This document shows, piece after piece, positions 54,059 through 63,641 of a stretch of DNA of 64,000 bases. Positions within the stretch are counted from its first letter, which is position 1; the number at the start of each line of letters is the position of its first letter. Source of the stretch: Runella rosea. GTDB lineage: Bacteria > Bacteroidota > Bacteroidia > Cytophagales > Spirosomataceae. The DNA is taken from NCBI RefSeq assembly GCF_003325355.1, contig NZ_CP030850.1, forward strand, positions 1,922,001 to 1,986,000, read 5' to 3'. The notes beneath the pieces were generated by a model. The model was not told where the DNA came from. It saw only the letters and a list, made by a program, of their open reading frames with translations, and ran no database searches. Made by a program: the position numbers and the translations under genes.

Positions 54059-56821
54059 CTAACGCAGCTTCCAACTAATGGTAAGGTTGGGCGTAAACCC
54101 TAAGTAATTGACGTTGGTGGTTTGAAGTACACTCTCATCGCCTTCGGTGATTACTTCAAACCGTTTATACCAGACATTTTTGCGGTTGTACAGGTTAAAC
54201 ACCGACAGCCCCACACTCCCCCAGCGGGCATTGTAAGTAGCGGAAATATCCAATCGGTTATAGGATGAAAAACGGCTGGCGTTTTTGTCGGAAGGCATCG
54301 TAAATGACCGAACAGAACCGTCCAAAAGATTGATTTGATACGCCCCCACAATCGAAGTATATGGACGCCCCGAGGAGATGATTTGCGTAAGGGCAAAATC
54401 TATGTTTTTCCAACGATAAGAGCCGATAAACTTAAACTGGTGTCGCACATCTTGGTCAGAATAATAGGGTCGCTCCGAAAAAATGGTCACATCCCGCACC
54501 GCTTCGGAGAGCGTGTAGCCTATCCATCCGTTGAATTTCCCAAATTTACGCTGCACCAGCACATCCATTCCCCGAACGGTCTCATCTCCGTTAAAAAACG
54601 TTTCCTGCACGCTCAGTCCTTGGCGAATCTGCGGCACAAAACGTAATGTATATTCCGTAATGCCTACATTGTTTTTTTGATAGAGTTCTACATCCACCAA
54701 ATACTCTTTGAATTCATAACTTCCGCCCAAAATCAGGTGGTTGGACTTCGTTACGGGCAACGCGTCGCCATCGGCCAACAGCCAATAACTGCGGTTGCCT
54801 TGCGTCAAATCTTCCCGATTGATTTGTTTGGCAAATTGATAATAACGTCCCAAGGCCATTTTGAGTTTTACACGCTCGTTCAACGCATACGTTGCGCTCA
54901 ATCTCGGCTCCACATACCATTTCTTCGTAACGTCAAAATAGTTGGCCCGAATGCCCGGTTTGATTAACAATTTGGTGTCCAACAACCGAATCTGATCCTG
55001 TACATAAAACGAAGTGATGGTTCCCTTGTCGTTTTTGCTCAACACATTTACGGTGTCATTTTGGACGTAATTATAATGAATGGTATTGGCCGTGGCGTGA
55101 ACCCCAAACTCCAGTTGGTTGTGCGGCGTAAGTTTATATTCAAAATCTATTTTGGCCGTAAAATCCTTTAAATCATTGGTTTCCACTTGACCGATATTAA
55201 TATTTCGGGTGGTTGCAACGGTGCTATCGGTGGCCGGTATGGTATTGACTACAGACCGAGTATTGTCGCGATTACTGTAAAAATTGGAGTAACTGACCAG
55301 CATATTACTGTAGAGCTTATCGTTCCAGCGTCTAGACCACTTCACACTGCTGCCCAAATTCCCCCACGCCGACACATCATTGGTAGATGTAGAAGCCCCA
55401 AAAATGGTTTGTCGCCCAAAATTGAAAGATGACGCCGATGAATTATCCATTTTGTCGGTGCCGTTGTAAAGGCTCCACGTGACGATGTCTTTCTTCGAAA
55501 GATTCCAGGTAAGTTTGGCATTTAGGTCATAAAAATAAGATTTTGCAGTTTGGTCTTGCGTGGCATTGTTTCCAAAACGCCCCGGTCCGCCGGGCCTTCC
55601 GCCTAATCCAGGCTGGGTTACATTTGTCTGACGCTCTGATGTAAACGTACTGAATATTTTCTCGTACAACGCTCCCTGATACGAGCGCCGCGCCGCAATC
55701 AACAGCGTTGTTTTTTTATTGAGGGGCGTTTCAATGAAGCCATTCATGCTCAACAAACTCAGATCGGCTCCCATGTTAAACTGGTTCTTATTGCCGTCTT
55801 TACCCGTAATTTCGGCCACTGCCGAAATCCTCCCGCCAAATTTGGCATCAAAGCCACCCTTGTATAACTGTATGTCTTTGAGGGCGTTGTAATTAAAAGC
55901 GGAGAAAAACCCAAATAAGTGGTCAACATGATAAACCGTAAAACCATCGTACAAAACCAGTGTCTGGTCGGGCGTGCCACCGCGCACGTACAAACCCGAC
56001 GAAGATTCGTTGGAAGCACTCACGCCTGGCATCAATTGGAAGGCTCTGAAGGGGTCACGCTCGCCAATATTAGGCAATTTTGCCAAGTTCTTGGGCGTCA
56101 TTTTTATCATCCCCACGATTTCATTGGCCTTCAACACTTCGGTTTTTTCACCCATGACCATGACCTCTTCCAACTCTTGCTCACCGGGTTCAATTTCAAT
56201 GATGAAATTTTGCAGGGGTGTCTGCGGCGAAAGATGCACAGTGGCATTTTTGTAACCTACATAACTGACCAAGATTGTTACGGTATCTGAGGGCACTTTT
56301 AGGAGAGTATAATACCCGTCTACGTTGGTCTGCACGCCAATTTTACTGCCCAACACCGCTACGGTCGCGAAAGGCATACTTTCGTTGGTTTTTCGTTCCA
56401 CGACCTTGCCCATCAACGTAAAATCGGTACGGGTTGGCTGCCCCCTATACCGCGTATCAAATTCTTTACGGGCATTTTGGAGTACCTGCGTTGCGGTTTT
56501 GGGCACAATCTGAATTACGTTGGCCTCATCAATGTAAAACGTCAGGTCTTTGGTTTCTTTCAGGGTTCCTTTGATACCATCCAACAACTTGGTGTTATCA
56601 AACCAGTACGAAACGCGATACTTTTTCAACAACTCAACATTATAACCAATCTTGAATTTGTATTTTTTTTGCAAATCTGCAATGACCTCATTCAGCGGTT
56701 TATTGTTATAAAACTCATCTTTGATAATCATCGCCGCTACTGAATCAGCGGGGGTTGTTAGGTTTTGGGCGTGGGAAATCAGCCCGGTCATCACGAGGAG
56801 GATGGGTAGAAATTTTCTCAT
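54059..56821 (-). CDS. TonB-dependent receptor with N-terminal STN and carboxypeptidase-like domains
   Basis: A 920-aa outer-membrane receptor. Order: signal peptide; STN (secretin/TonB short N-terminal) region of about 70 residues (ADLQKKYKFKIGYNVELL); CarboxypepD_reg-like domain (FATVAVLGSKIGVQTNVDGYYTLLKVPS); plug (LYVRGGTPDQTLVLYDGFTVYHVDHLFG); long barrel ending ISWKLR. An STN domain commonly mediates signalling through a FecR-like anti-sigma factor, but none is seen nearby. It is co-transcribed with DUF4249 and probably with the small lipoprotein gene upstream. Confidence 0.9.
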   Translation of the reverse strand: MRKFLPILLVMTGLISHAQNLTTPADSVAAMIIKDEFYNNKPLNEVIADLQKKYKFKIGYNVELLKKYRVSYWFDNTKLLDGIKGTLKETKDLTFYIDEANVIQIVPKTATQVLQNARKEFDTRYRGQPTRTDFTLMGKVVERKTNESMPFATVAVLGSKIGVQTNVDGYYTLLKVPSDTVTILVSYVGYKNATVHLSPQTPLQNFIIEIEPGEQELEEVMVMGEKTEVLKANEIVGMIKMTPKNLAKLPNIGERDPFRAFQLMPGVSASNESSSGLYVRGGTPDQTLVLYDGFTVYHVDHLFGFFSAFNYNALKDIQLYKGGFDAKFGGRISAVAEITGKDGNKNQFNMGADLSLLSMNGFIETPLNKKTTLLIAARRSYQGALYEKIFSTFTSERQTNVTQPGLGGRPGGPGRFGNNATQDQTAKSYFYDLNAKLTWNLSKKDIVTWSLYNGTDKMDNSSASSFNFGRQTIFGASTSTNDVSAWGNLGSSVKWSRRWNDKLYSNMLVSYSNFYSNRDNTRSVVNTIPATDSTVATTRNINIGQVETNDLKDFTAKIDFEYKLTPHNQLEFGVHATANTIHYNYVQNDTVNVLSKNDKGTITSFYVQDQIRLLDTKLLIKPGIRANYFDVTKKWYVEPRLSATYALNERVKLKMALGRYYQFAKQINREDLTQGNRSYWLLADGDALPVTKSNHLILGGSYEFKEYLVDVELYQKNNVGITEYTLRFVPQIRQGLSVQETFFNGDETVRGMDVLVQRKFGKFNGWIGYTLSEAVRDVTIFSERPYYSDQDVRHQFKFIGSYRWKNIDFALTQIISSGRPYTSIVGAYQINLLDGSVRSFTMPSDKNASRFSSYNRLDISATYNARWGSVGLSVFNLYNRKNVWYKRFEVITEGDESVLQTTNVNYLGFTPNLTISWKLR

Positions 56822-56842
56822 AAGTCGATAGGTATAGACTTT

Positions 56843-57325
56843 TTATAAACTTTTGGTAGCTGCTATTTTCACCGTTACCTGAACGGTATTCCCCGATTCA
56901 TCCGTATCAGGATAAGTCTCTTCGAGGGATAAGTTTCCATTGCCAATTTGGCCCACTGATGTGCCCGCATTCAGCATTTCAAAATTTCCGTTTCCAAGCG
57001 CTTTAAGCTCAATACTGTCATAAGTATCGTTGTAGGTTTGCATGGTTCCAGTGCTATCGCGCTGAGAGATACTGAGCACCAAAGTGAGCGTACTTGCGGC
57101 TTTTTTGGCTACGTCAAACGAAATCGCAACGTTATCCTTGATAAGGGCATTGGTCAGGTCAATGCTTTGGGCTACGCCATTGATGGATTCGGAATAAGTG
57201 GTGGCAGAATAGGCTCCAATGACCTGATCGGCGGAGTCTGGCTCGACTTCATTGTTGGTGCAACCAGAGAAAATAAGTGTAAGCGCCAATGCGCTGATTG
57301 ACAGAATACTTGTGAAAGTTTTCAT
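56843..57325 (-). CDS. Small lipoprotein of unknown function
   Basis: A 160-aa predicted lipoprotein: MKTFTSILSISALALTLIFSGC with the lipobox. The body is beta-rich with many Thr/Ser, but I recognise no family. I use ATG 57325, since the upstream extension from 57451 is uncharacteristic and overlaps the non-coding side. It lies 21 bp upstream of the STN-TonB receptor on the same strand and probably shares its transcript. Confidence 0.65.
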   Translation of the reverse strand: MKTFTSILSISALALTLIFSGCTNNEVEPDSADQVIGAYSATTYSESINGVAQSIDLTNALIKDNVAISFDVAKKAASTLTLVLSISQRDSTGTMQTYNDTYDSIELKALGNGNFEMLNAGTSVGQIGNGNLSLEETYPDTDESGNTVQVTVKIAATKSL

Positions 57326-57454
57326 AACTGATAATCGGGAAGATTGGGTGTGATAAAAATTGAACTGAGAATGGTGTGAATAAAGAAAAAGAAGCAGATT
57401 GAATCTCCTCATTCGGGGTGAATTACCGCCCGAAATGAGGAGATAAATCAATGA

Positions 57455-58078
57455 TTATTTACCATGCTTTGAGCGTTTGCCTTTTCCTTCAGGATGGGCA
57501 GGAGGGGTAGTGGCCTCAATAAATGTACCGTTGGCGGCAAATTTTAATACTTTAACAGCAGTATCCAATTTGACGGCAACGTAAAATTCACCCGCTTCAT
57601 TTGTGCCTGCTTTCTTGATTTCGTAGCCTGCATAGTTGGCGGTGATGTAGGTGGTGATGGCAGCTGGCAAAGCTGCTGTTTCTACCTTCGTCAATTTGGC
57701 ACCTTTACCGTATTTTTCAAGGGCTTTATTGAAGGTCCCGTCGGCGTTGAAGAGCAAACCTTTAGAAGTACCATCGGCTAATTTTAGGCCTACCACAATC
57801 TTACCTTCAGTGTCTTTTCCAGCAAACTGAATTTCAGATCCCGCATAATTGGTGGTGATATACGTGGTGATTGCAGCGGGCAAATCAGCAGCGGCTACTT
57901 CGGTCAATTTACCTTTGCATTTTTGTTTGGTAACGGTATCCGTCACCGCCGCACTACGCGCCGCCGACAGTTCGACCATTTCGGTCAAATCCTCATCTAC
58001 AGCATTCACCTCGTCGCGGTTACAGCTCACTAAAAACAACCCACACAACGCAAACAGGATAACAAGTGATTTTTTCAT
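57455..58078 (-). CDS. Lipoprotein with two PepSY-like (DUF2874) repeats
   Basis: A 207-aa exported protein: signal with lipobox MKKSLVILFALCGLFLVSC. Two tandem homologous units follow: LPAAITTYITTNYAGSEIQFAGKD and LPAAITTYITANYAGYEIKKAGTN. Each is followed by a strand pair ending in GTF, as in PepSY-like DUF2874 proteins. These are of unknown function, often putative inhibitor-like periplasmic domains. The C-terminus is Lys/His-rich (EGKGKRSKHGK). It is divergent from the ECF sigma gene across about 200 bp. Confidence 0.8.
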   Translation of the reverse strand: MKKSLVILFALCGLFLVSCNRDEVNAVDEDLTEMVELSAARSAAVTDTVTKQKCKGKLTEVAAADLPAAITTYITTNYAGSEIQFAGKDTEGKIVVGLKLADGTSKGLLFNADGTFNKALEKYGKGAKLTKVETAALPAAITTYITANYAGYEIKKAGTNEAGEFYVAVKLDTAVKVLKFAANGTFIEATTPPAHPEGKGKRSKHGK

Positions 58079-58281
58079 GGTTTTCTTAAAATTAGTTAAA
58101 AATGATTGATTTCAGAGAGCATTACGCTAGGATAATCAGGAGCGTGGCATAAAAAATCAATTATTTTTAAAGAAAAAAAAATACGTACATTGCTGCAACG
58201 CGCCCCCTTTTGGGTGCGTATTACGGGTATGTGGTAATTGTATAGAGAGCAGCTAATCACCATCCAAAAAACGCTACAACC

Positions 58282-58878
58282 TTGTTTTTTAGAAAGAAAA
58301 CCAACTTTACCGAAGATGACCTAGAAGACGTCATTCGAGCGTGTCTGAACAACGACGGGCGCGCGCAGCGAATGCTTTTTCAACAGTTTTTCGGGTACGC
58401 AAAAGGCATAAGTCTCCGTTATTCGTCCTCGATGGAAGAAGCCGAAGAAATCTTGAATGAAAGCTTTTTAAAAGTTTTCCAGCACCTCGACCGCTACGAC
58501 CTGAACCAACCCTTCAAAGCATGGTTGAGAACCATTGTGGTCAACACCGCCATCAGCTATTACCGTAGGAATCAGAAGTTTCACGGAGAAATTGGGTTAG
58601 ACAATATCCACGAACCTTCGATTGACGAATCGGTCATTGATCAGATTTCGGCCGAGGAGATTTTGGCCTTGGTGCAACAGTTGAAGCCCATTTATCGTAC
58701 AGTATTTACGATGCACGTTGTCGATGGCTACCAGCTCCGCGAAATTGCCGATGTACTCAATTTTAACGAAGCAACCGTACGTTCTCATTTTGCTAGGGCC
58801 CGTACGCGGCTTCAAGAACTGGTCAAACAATCGTACCCTTTCTTTGCGGAAGGCAATGCCGACCAGAAATTTAAGTAG
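58282..58878 (+). CDS. ECF-type RNA polymerase sigma factor
   Basis: A 198-aa sigma-70 family ECF factor. Region 2 is MLFQQFFGYAKGISLRYSSSMEEAEEILNESFLKVFQHLDRY; region 4 is PIYRTVFTMHVVDGYQLREIADVLNFNEATVRSHFARARTRLQELV. The start is TTG at 58282, just before FFRKKTNFTEDDLE; no ATG fits upstream. The next gene, 70 bp downstream, encodes a membrane protein in the position of an anti-sigma factor. The divergent PepSY-like gene might be a target. Confidence 0.9.
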   Translation: MFFRKKTNFTEDDLEDVIRACLNNDGRAQRMLFQQFFGYAKGISLRYSSSMEEAEEILNESFLKVFQHLDRYDLNQPFKAWLRTIVVNTAISYYRRNQKFHGEIGLDNIHEPSIDESVIDQISAEEILALVQQLKPIYRTVFTMHVVDGYQLREIADVLNFNEATVRSHFARARTRLQELVKQSYPFFAEGNADQKFK

Positions 58879-58949
58879 GCACCATAATCATTTGTTGCAT
58901 TTGCAACCATACACAAAAAACTAAGCGCTGTTGCGCACAAAAACAAACA

Positions 58950-60542
58950 ATGAAACCCGAGAAATTTGACGAAGCTATACGCCGAAAGTTAGAAGGGATT
59001 CAACCCAGTTTTCAGGATGAAGATTGGGCGAAATTTAAGGCGTTCAAAAACACTCATGCCCCCGTTTCGTTTGTACAGCGATTTGGGCGCTCGATGCTCT
59101 ACACGGCGGCCAGCGTGGCGGCGGCAGTGATGGTATTCGCGAATGTATACCAATACCGACAAAATCGGCAGTTAGACCAACAGGTTGCCAAATTAAAAAC
59201 GCAGCTCGGTCAAAAAGAAGAGGCCCCCGTGCGAACTTCGACGCGGGTCGATACGGTATACATTACCAAATACATTTCTGTCGAATCCAACCAACCTCAA
59301 CCTGACGCCTATGCCCAAACTTTACCTCAATCGAATGAAAATGAACCATCGAACGATGGCATAGCTCCTGATGAGGCCGCGCCTACCTCGGGAGGGCTCA
59401 AAAATGTCGGCAAGATTATTCGACAAAATCCCAATGAACGCATTAGCGAAGCTTTCGAGCGGCCGACAAATACTGACCCAGAAGCAACGGAACCCAAAGA
59501 CTCAACTCCAACGCTCGAAAATGGGACACCTGCCAAACCAGTGAGAAATGCGTTCAAAGAGAAAAATACAAACGGAACGTTTTCGAAAGAATCCGCAGGT
59601 AGTACTCCACGAACGTTGAAATCACCAACAACGGTGGCGCAGTCGGGTAGCGGGAGCAACGCAAAAAGCGCCCCGAAACTGGAACAATCAAGCATCATCA
59701 ATGAGGCTACTGAACCAGCAACGCCCGTTGAGACCGCCCACAACGCGGTGGCCAGCCAAATTGAACTATCACCATTGAAGCCAAACCAAGCCGAAGAATT
59801 GGACGGAATACAACCCGCCGAAATTCACGTAAAACGCTACGCTTATACGGCATTACAGAATAAATCGGGTTCTTCTACACCCACAAATGAGGCCAAGACC
59901 ACGCCCCCTCCACCGTCCATTTCGTTACGGAATGTGCGCTTCCGCGTGGGAGGAGGTTTGAATATCGGTGATAAATACACGGGCTATGGCCTGATGACGA
60001 GTGTTTTACTGGGCAAATACTGGAGTCTTGACGTGGGTCTTGCCAAAGCAAAACTCACGGGGCCGCAGTATTTTACGGAAGATATTTTTAAGGCGAAAAC
60101 AGGACGTCCGTTCCAAACTTGGCACAAAGCCGACGACGTACGTCCTCCTTTGATGCCTCCGCAGGTGTTTGACATCAAGACCGACGTCACCCTTGTACGC
60201 CTTCCCATCAGCCTTACGTACCGTTGGCCGATCAAGGATGGTTTTACGCTTCTTTTTTCGGGAGGCACCAACCTCAATCTATCGGCTCAGCAGCGCTATC
60301 GTTTTTATTATAAAGAACGCAATGATGAATTTAAGGAAAAAGAAGGTAATTTCAGTATCAAACCAGCGGTTTCCAATGATATTATGATTGCCACGGGAGT
60401 CGAAAAACAATGGCGGAGCTTGGCTTTTCAGGTGGAAGCCTACGCCGCACCTTACCTCCAAAAGCCTTCCTACCTCACCGATAACCGCAACCTTGGGGTA
60501 CGATTTAAAGTTTTGTACCAGTTTGGCAAAAAACAAATCTAA
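58950..60542 (+). CDS. Membrane-anchored protein with C-terminal outer-membrane-like domain; anti-sigma-like position
   Basis: A 530-aa protein. An N-terminal cytoplasmic part of about 45 residues (MKPEKFDEAIRRKLEGIQPSFQDEDWAKFKAFK) is followed by one membrane helix (ASVAAAVMVFANVYQY), a Pro/Thr/Ser/Asn-rich linker (about 95-320), and a C-terminal region of amphipathic strands (FRVGGGLNIGDKYTGYGLMTSV, YRFYYKERNDEF). The short N-terminal cytoplasmic part plus the helix and the adjacent sigma gene resemble a trans-envelope anti-sigma factor. The C-terminal barrel-like part could sit in the periplasm or outer membrane. Role by context only. Confidence 0.6.
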   Translation: MKPEKFDEAIRRKLEGIQPSFQDEDWAKFKAFKNTHAPVSFVQRFGRSMLYTAASVAAAVMVFANVYQYRQNRQLDQQVAKLKTQLGQKEEAPVRTSTRVDTVYITKYISVESNQPQPDAYAQTLPQSNENEPSNDGIAPDEAAPTSGGLKNVGKIIRQNPNERISEAFERPTNTDPEATEPKDSTPTLENGTPAKPVRNAFKEKNTNGTFSKESAGSTPRTLKSPTTVAQSGSGSNAKSAPKLEQSSIINEATEPATPVETAHNAVASQIELSPLKPNQAEELDGIQPAEIHVKRYAYTALQNKSGSSTPTNEAKTTPPPPSISLRNVRFRVGGGLNIGDKYTGYGLMTSVLLGKYWSLDVGLAKAKLTGPQYFTEDIFKAKTGRPFQTWHKADDVRPPLMPPQVFDIKTDVTLVRLPISLTYRWPIKDGFTLLFSGGTNLNLSAQQRYRFYYKERNDEFKEKEGNFSIKPAVSNDIMIATGVEKQWRSLAFQVEAYAAPYLQKPSYLTDNRNLGVRFKVLYQFGKKQI

Positions 60543-60572
60543 GTACGTATTTCCTGCCTAATCAACCCAAAG

Positions 60573-60608
60573 ACCCGTCTGGCTACGTAGCCGACGGGTT
60601 ATTTTTTT
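60573..60608 (+). terminator. Intrinsic terminator
   Basis: Perfect arms ACCCGTC (60573-60579) and GACGGGT (60593-60599) around an inner palindrome GGCTACGTAGCC, then a T-rich run ATTTTTTTAT. It ends the sigma/membrane-protein transcript. Confidence 0.85.
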
Positions 60609-60644
60609 ATCTTTGACGGTCACTCTATTTTCCTGCAACTTACT

Positions 60645-61433
60645 ATGCGTATTTCATTTGTCGGGGCTGGCAACGTAGCCTGGCATTTAGCACAGGCGCT
60701 TGAACATGCCGGCCACCATATTGTAGAGGTTTTCAGTCGCGATACCCGCAACGCCCGCCGTCTGGTCAATAAATTATATGACACCACGGTAGCACCTGAT
60801 TTGGATTTTGCCGAAAGTGCCGCCGAGCTCATCATTTTGGCCGTGGCCGACGACGCACTCGACGAGGTCATGCAGCGTCTGGTGTTGCCAGAAGAATGCA
60901 TCCTTGTGCACACCTCAGGTACCAAAACCTTGGAAGAACTTGAACGTTTGGTTGGTATTTATAGCGATGTTCCCGCCCATACGGGAGTTTTTTATCCGCT
61001 TCAGACCTTCAGCAGAGAAGTGCCCATTCAGTTTACGGAAGTACCGCTTTGCATTGAAGCCTCAGAGCCTGATACGGAATCCATCCTCATTAAATTGGCG
61101 CAAGACCTCAGCAACGTGGTATACATCATGAGTTCCGAAGAACGGGCCATCATGCACGTGGCGGCGGTGTTTGCCTGCAACTTCACCAACCATCTTTTTG
61201 CCATTTCAAAACGAATGCTAGACGCCGAGCATTTGGAATTTGATTTGTTAAAACCACTTATTCGTGAAACCGTCCGAAAAGCCCTAGAAGCCCCCGACCC
61301 CGCCATGGTCCAGACCGGCCCAGCGCGGCGCGGTGATCATCAAATCATCGAACGACATTTAGACTACCTTGAGCGCTATCCCGCTTATCAGGGTTTATAC
61401 GAAGTATTGACCGAGAGTATCATGAGAAAGTAG
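60645..61433 (+). CDS. Rossmann-like and DUF2520 domain protein
   Basis: A 262-aa protein. N-terminal Rossmann dinucleotide-binding motif: ISFVGAGNVAWHLAQALEHAGH. The C-terminal helical part is DUF2520-like: MHVAAVFACNFTNHLFAISKRML then PLIRETVRKALEAPDPAMVQTGPARRGD. The fold is that of an F420/NADP-type or ProC-like oxidoreductase, but the substrate is unproven. It ends 7 bp before the convergent CvpA gene. Confidence 0.88.
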   Translation: MRISFVGAGNVAWHLAQALEHAGHHIVEVFSRDTRNARRLVNKLYDTTVAPDLDFAESAAELIILAVADDALDEVMQRLVLPEECILVHTSGTKTLEELERLVGIYSDVPAHTGVFYPLQTFSREVPIQFTEVPLCIEASEPDTESILIKLAQDLSNVVYIMSSEERAIMHVAAVFACNFTNHLFAISKRMLDAEHLEFDLLKPLIRETVRKALEAPDPAMVQTGPARRGDHQIIERHLDYLERYPAYQGLYEVLTESIMRK

Positions 61434-61440
61434 ATGCGCA

Positions 61441-61968
61441 TTAGCCATCCCCTCTTCCCCATTCGCGAATCAAATTTCCACCCACCGGAATCCAGTCTGA
61501 GATTACACTAATGATTTGGGGGGCAATAGGAACGGTATAGTCATACAGAAAGCTTTCCATGCGGTACTTGGGTGGTATCTGAATACCTACGGTGCTCAAT
61601 AGCCAAAAGAAAACACTGATGCCAAACACCCAAGTAAAGATACCCACGGCCGCCCCCGCGAGGTTGTCGAGGGTACCCAGCAAAGTATAACGTAGCATAG
61701 AGCGCATCGAATACCCTAGGCGATTGACCATAAAAACGGTCGGGAAGAAAATAACGGAAAAACCAACAAAAGGTAGGAAGCGCCTTACCAGCTCTGCGGT
61801 AAGATAAGGCGCCAGCAGGTCGGTTCCGAAGCGCAGAAACTTAAATCCTACAATCATGGCTATCACAAAGGCAGCCACTCCCACAATTTCAATCAGGAGA
61901 CCTTTGCGATAGCCATTAAAAGCCCCCCAAGCAAGGGGGATAATAATCAATAAATCTAATGTGTTCAT
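61441..61968 (-). CDS. CvpA family membrane protein
   Basis: A 175-aa protein with four to five hydrophobic helices and the CvpA pattern: LDLLIIIPLAWGAFNGYRKGLLIEIVGVAAFVIAMIVG at the N-terminus. In E. coli CvpA is needed for colicin V production; elsewhere the function is unclear. It follows the YqeY gene with an 8-bp gap on the same strand, probably in one transcript. Confidence 0.88.
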   Translation of the reverse strand: MNTLDLLIIIPLAWGAFNGYRKGLLIEIVGVAAFVIAMIVGFKFLRFGTDLLAPYLTAELVRRFLPFVGFSVIFFPTVFMVNRLGYSMRSMLRYTLLGTLDNLAGAAVGIFTWVFGISVFFWLLSTVGIQIPPKYRMESFLYDYTVPIAPQIISVISDWIPVGGNLIREWGRGDG

Positions 61969-61976
61969 TCGAAAAC

Positions 61977-62423
61977 TTAGGCCAACAAACTCTTCACTAA
62001 CGTCTGCACTACCTTTCCGTCGGTTTGCCCAGCCAGCTCTTTCATAGCCAGACCCATTACTTTGCCCATGTCTGATGGAGCTTTTGCACCTACGCGGTCA
62101 ATAATTTCCTGAAGTTTGGTTTTTACCTCATCTTCGGTGAGTTGTTTTGGCAAATATTTTTCAATAACTGCAATTTCCGCAATTTCTTTTTCAAGCAAAT
62201 CGGGGCGGTTTTGCTGCTCATAAATGGCGGCAGAGTCACGGCGTTGTTTAGCGGCCTTCGTCAGCAGCTTCAATTCATCATCGGCGCTGATTCCATTGGC
62301 TCCTTCTTTGGTTTCTTCCAATAAAATTAACGACTTAATGGCTCTTAATGCCCGCAACGTATCCTGATTTTTGTCGCGCATGGCTTGTTTGATGTCTTCG
62401 TCTATGCGTTGTTTGAGTGACAT
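61977..62423 (-). CDS. GatB/YqeY domain protein
   Basis: A 148-aa YqeY family protein: MSLKQRIDEDIKQAMRDKNQDTLRALRAIKSLI at the N-terminus, then EIAVIEKYLPKQLTEDEVK and GKVMGLAMKELAGQTDGKVVQTLVKSLL. It shares the tail domain of GatB and is thought to interact with tRNA, but its function in bacteria is unproven. It is complete, with a normal length and an ATG start. Confidence 0.92.
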   Translation of the reverse strand: MSLKQRIDEDIKQAMRDKNQDTLRALRAIKSLILLEETKEGANGISADDELKLLTKAAKQRRDSAAIYEQQNRPDLLEKEIAEIAVIEKYLPKQLTEDEVKTKLQEIIDRVGAKAPSDMGKVMGLAMKELAGQTDGKVVQTLVKSLLA

Positions 62424-62558
62424 ATCTATTTGTAAATTAGAATATTAGGAATTCAGCACGTGTTTTACGCACTATAATTCATTCGCAAATCTACAAAAAA
62501 ACGCGGTAAGGCTTGGATTATTTAAAAGGAGTTTGCTATCTTTGCAGCCTGAAAACAC

Positions 62559-62636
<78 letters not shown>

Positions 62637-62649
62637 AATAAAATTTTCA

Positions 62650-62710
62650 GATTGTGGTTGCGAAAGCCACGGGTTCGAGTCGCAGCGGCGAACCGTCCCG
62701 TCTTCCTCCC
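62650..62710 (+). repeat. Degenerate copy of the tRNA-His 3' half
   Basis: Starting 14 bp after the tRNA, GATTGTGGTT..CGAAAGCCACGGGTTCGAG repeats the anticodon/T-arm part of tRNA-His with three or so substitutions. Then about 15 extra bases (62680-62694) interrupt it, and TCCCGTCTTCCTCCC repeats the 3' end. There is no 5' half, so it cannot fold as a tRNA. Confidence 0.85.
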
Positions 62711-62718
62711 TTTTTAAA

Positions 62719-62747
62719 AATCCTGGTGCGTTGCATCAGGATTTTTT
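62719..62747 (+). terminator. Intrinsic terminator after tRNA-His
   Basis: An 11-bp stem (62719-62729 with 62733-62743, one G/T pair) with a 3-base loop, followed by TTTTG. It ends the tRNA-His transcript after the duplicated 3' half. Confidence 0.85.
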
Positions 62748-62797
62748 GTTTTGTATATTTCTAAAAACATTTTCCCCTTCTATCGGTTCAAAATAGT

Positions 62798-63463
62798 ATG
62801 TATTCTTATTTAAGCCAACTTCGATCTCCAGCTGGCCAACGCGTTATTTTTATTGTGTTGCCACTCATGCACTTAGCCGGTTTTATCGGGTTACAGTACC
62901 CGCCAACGCAAGCGCTTTTCAAAGCACTGGTTCCTTTTCACCTGCTGAGTTCATTAGCGCTATTGTTGCTTTTTCATACCGAATGGAACAAAAATATGTT
63001 TATTTTTTGCACAGTAGCTTACTTTGTCGGATTTACGATTGAAGCTTTGGGCGTACATACAGGTCTCATTTTCGGTCAATATCATTACGGCGCAACCCTA
63101 GGATGGAAATTCGTCGAAATTCCTTTGGTAATTGGTGCCAATTGGCTTGTACTTATCTATTGCGCAGGAGTGGTGGCAAATACATGGAGTCAAGCCCCAT
63201 TGGTCAAAACACTCCTCGCGGCAACGGTGGTGGTAGTGCTGGATGTTTTAATTGAACCCGTTGCCATCCGATTGGATTTCTGGCAATGGACCGACAATAC
63301 AGTGCCTTTGCAAAACTACCTAGCTTGGTATATGGTTGCCTTTGGTTTATTGTGGTTGTTTTATAAACTTCCATTTCACAAACAAAATCGATTGGCGGGA
63401 TTATTACTGATCTGCCAATTCGCTTTTTTTTTATCCCACAACGTCGCTTACTTTATTGAATAA
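62798..63463 (+). CDS. Carotenoid biosynthesis membrane protein (CruF-like)
   Basis: A 221-aa polytopic protein with six or seven membrane helices. It fits the DUF422/CruF carotenoid family: ALGVHTGLIFGQYHYGATLGWKFVEIPLVIGANWLVLIYC and VLDVLIEPVAIRLDFWQW are the recognisable blocks. CruF acts in hydration of carotenoid end groups. A MerR-type regulator follows 178 bp downstream, and such regulators often sit beside carotenoid genes in Cytophagales. A crtW-like gene is far away at 9.5-10.2 kb. Confidence 0.82.
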   Translation: MYSYLSQLRSPAGQRVIFIVLPLMHLAGFIGLQYPPTQALFKALVPFHLLSSLALLLLFHTEWNKNMFIFCTVAYFVGFTIEALGVHTGLIFGQYHYGATLGWKFVEIPLVIGANWLVLIYCAGVVANTWSQAPLVKTLLAATVVVVLDVLIEPVAIRLDFWQWTDNTVPLQNYLAWYMVAFGLLWLFYKLPFHKQNRLAGLLLICQFAFFLSHNVAYFIE

Positions 63464-63641
63464 CAACTATTTAAAAACATTTTTAAGCGCAGGTAGTTCT
63501 ATGAATGACGATGTTGTTATGGTACTTTTAACGATATTATTTATCGACAACCATATAGACTTTTCAGTCGTTATTACAACTACTTTTTAGCTCAATTGTG
63601 GACGCAGCTATCAATCACTTTGGTAAATTTTAAAGCAGACG

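Noticed and set aside
62650..62710. A second tRNA-His gene
   Set aside because: The 5' half is missing and the T-arm to acceptor part is interrupted; no cloverleaf is possible.
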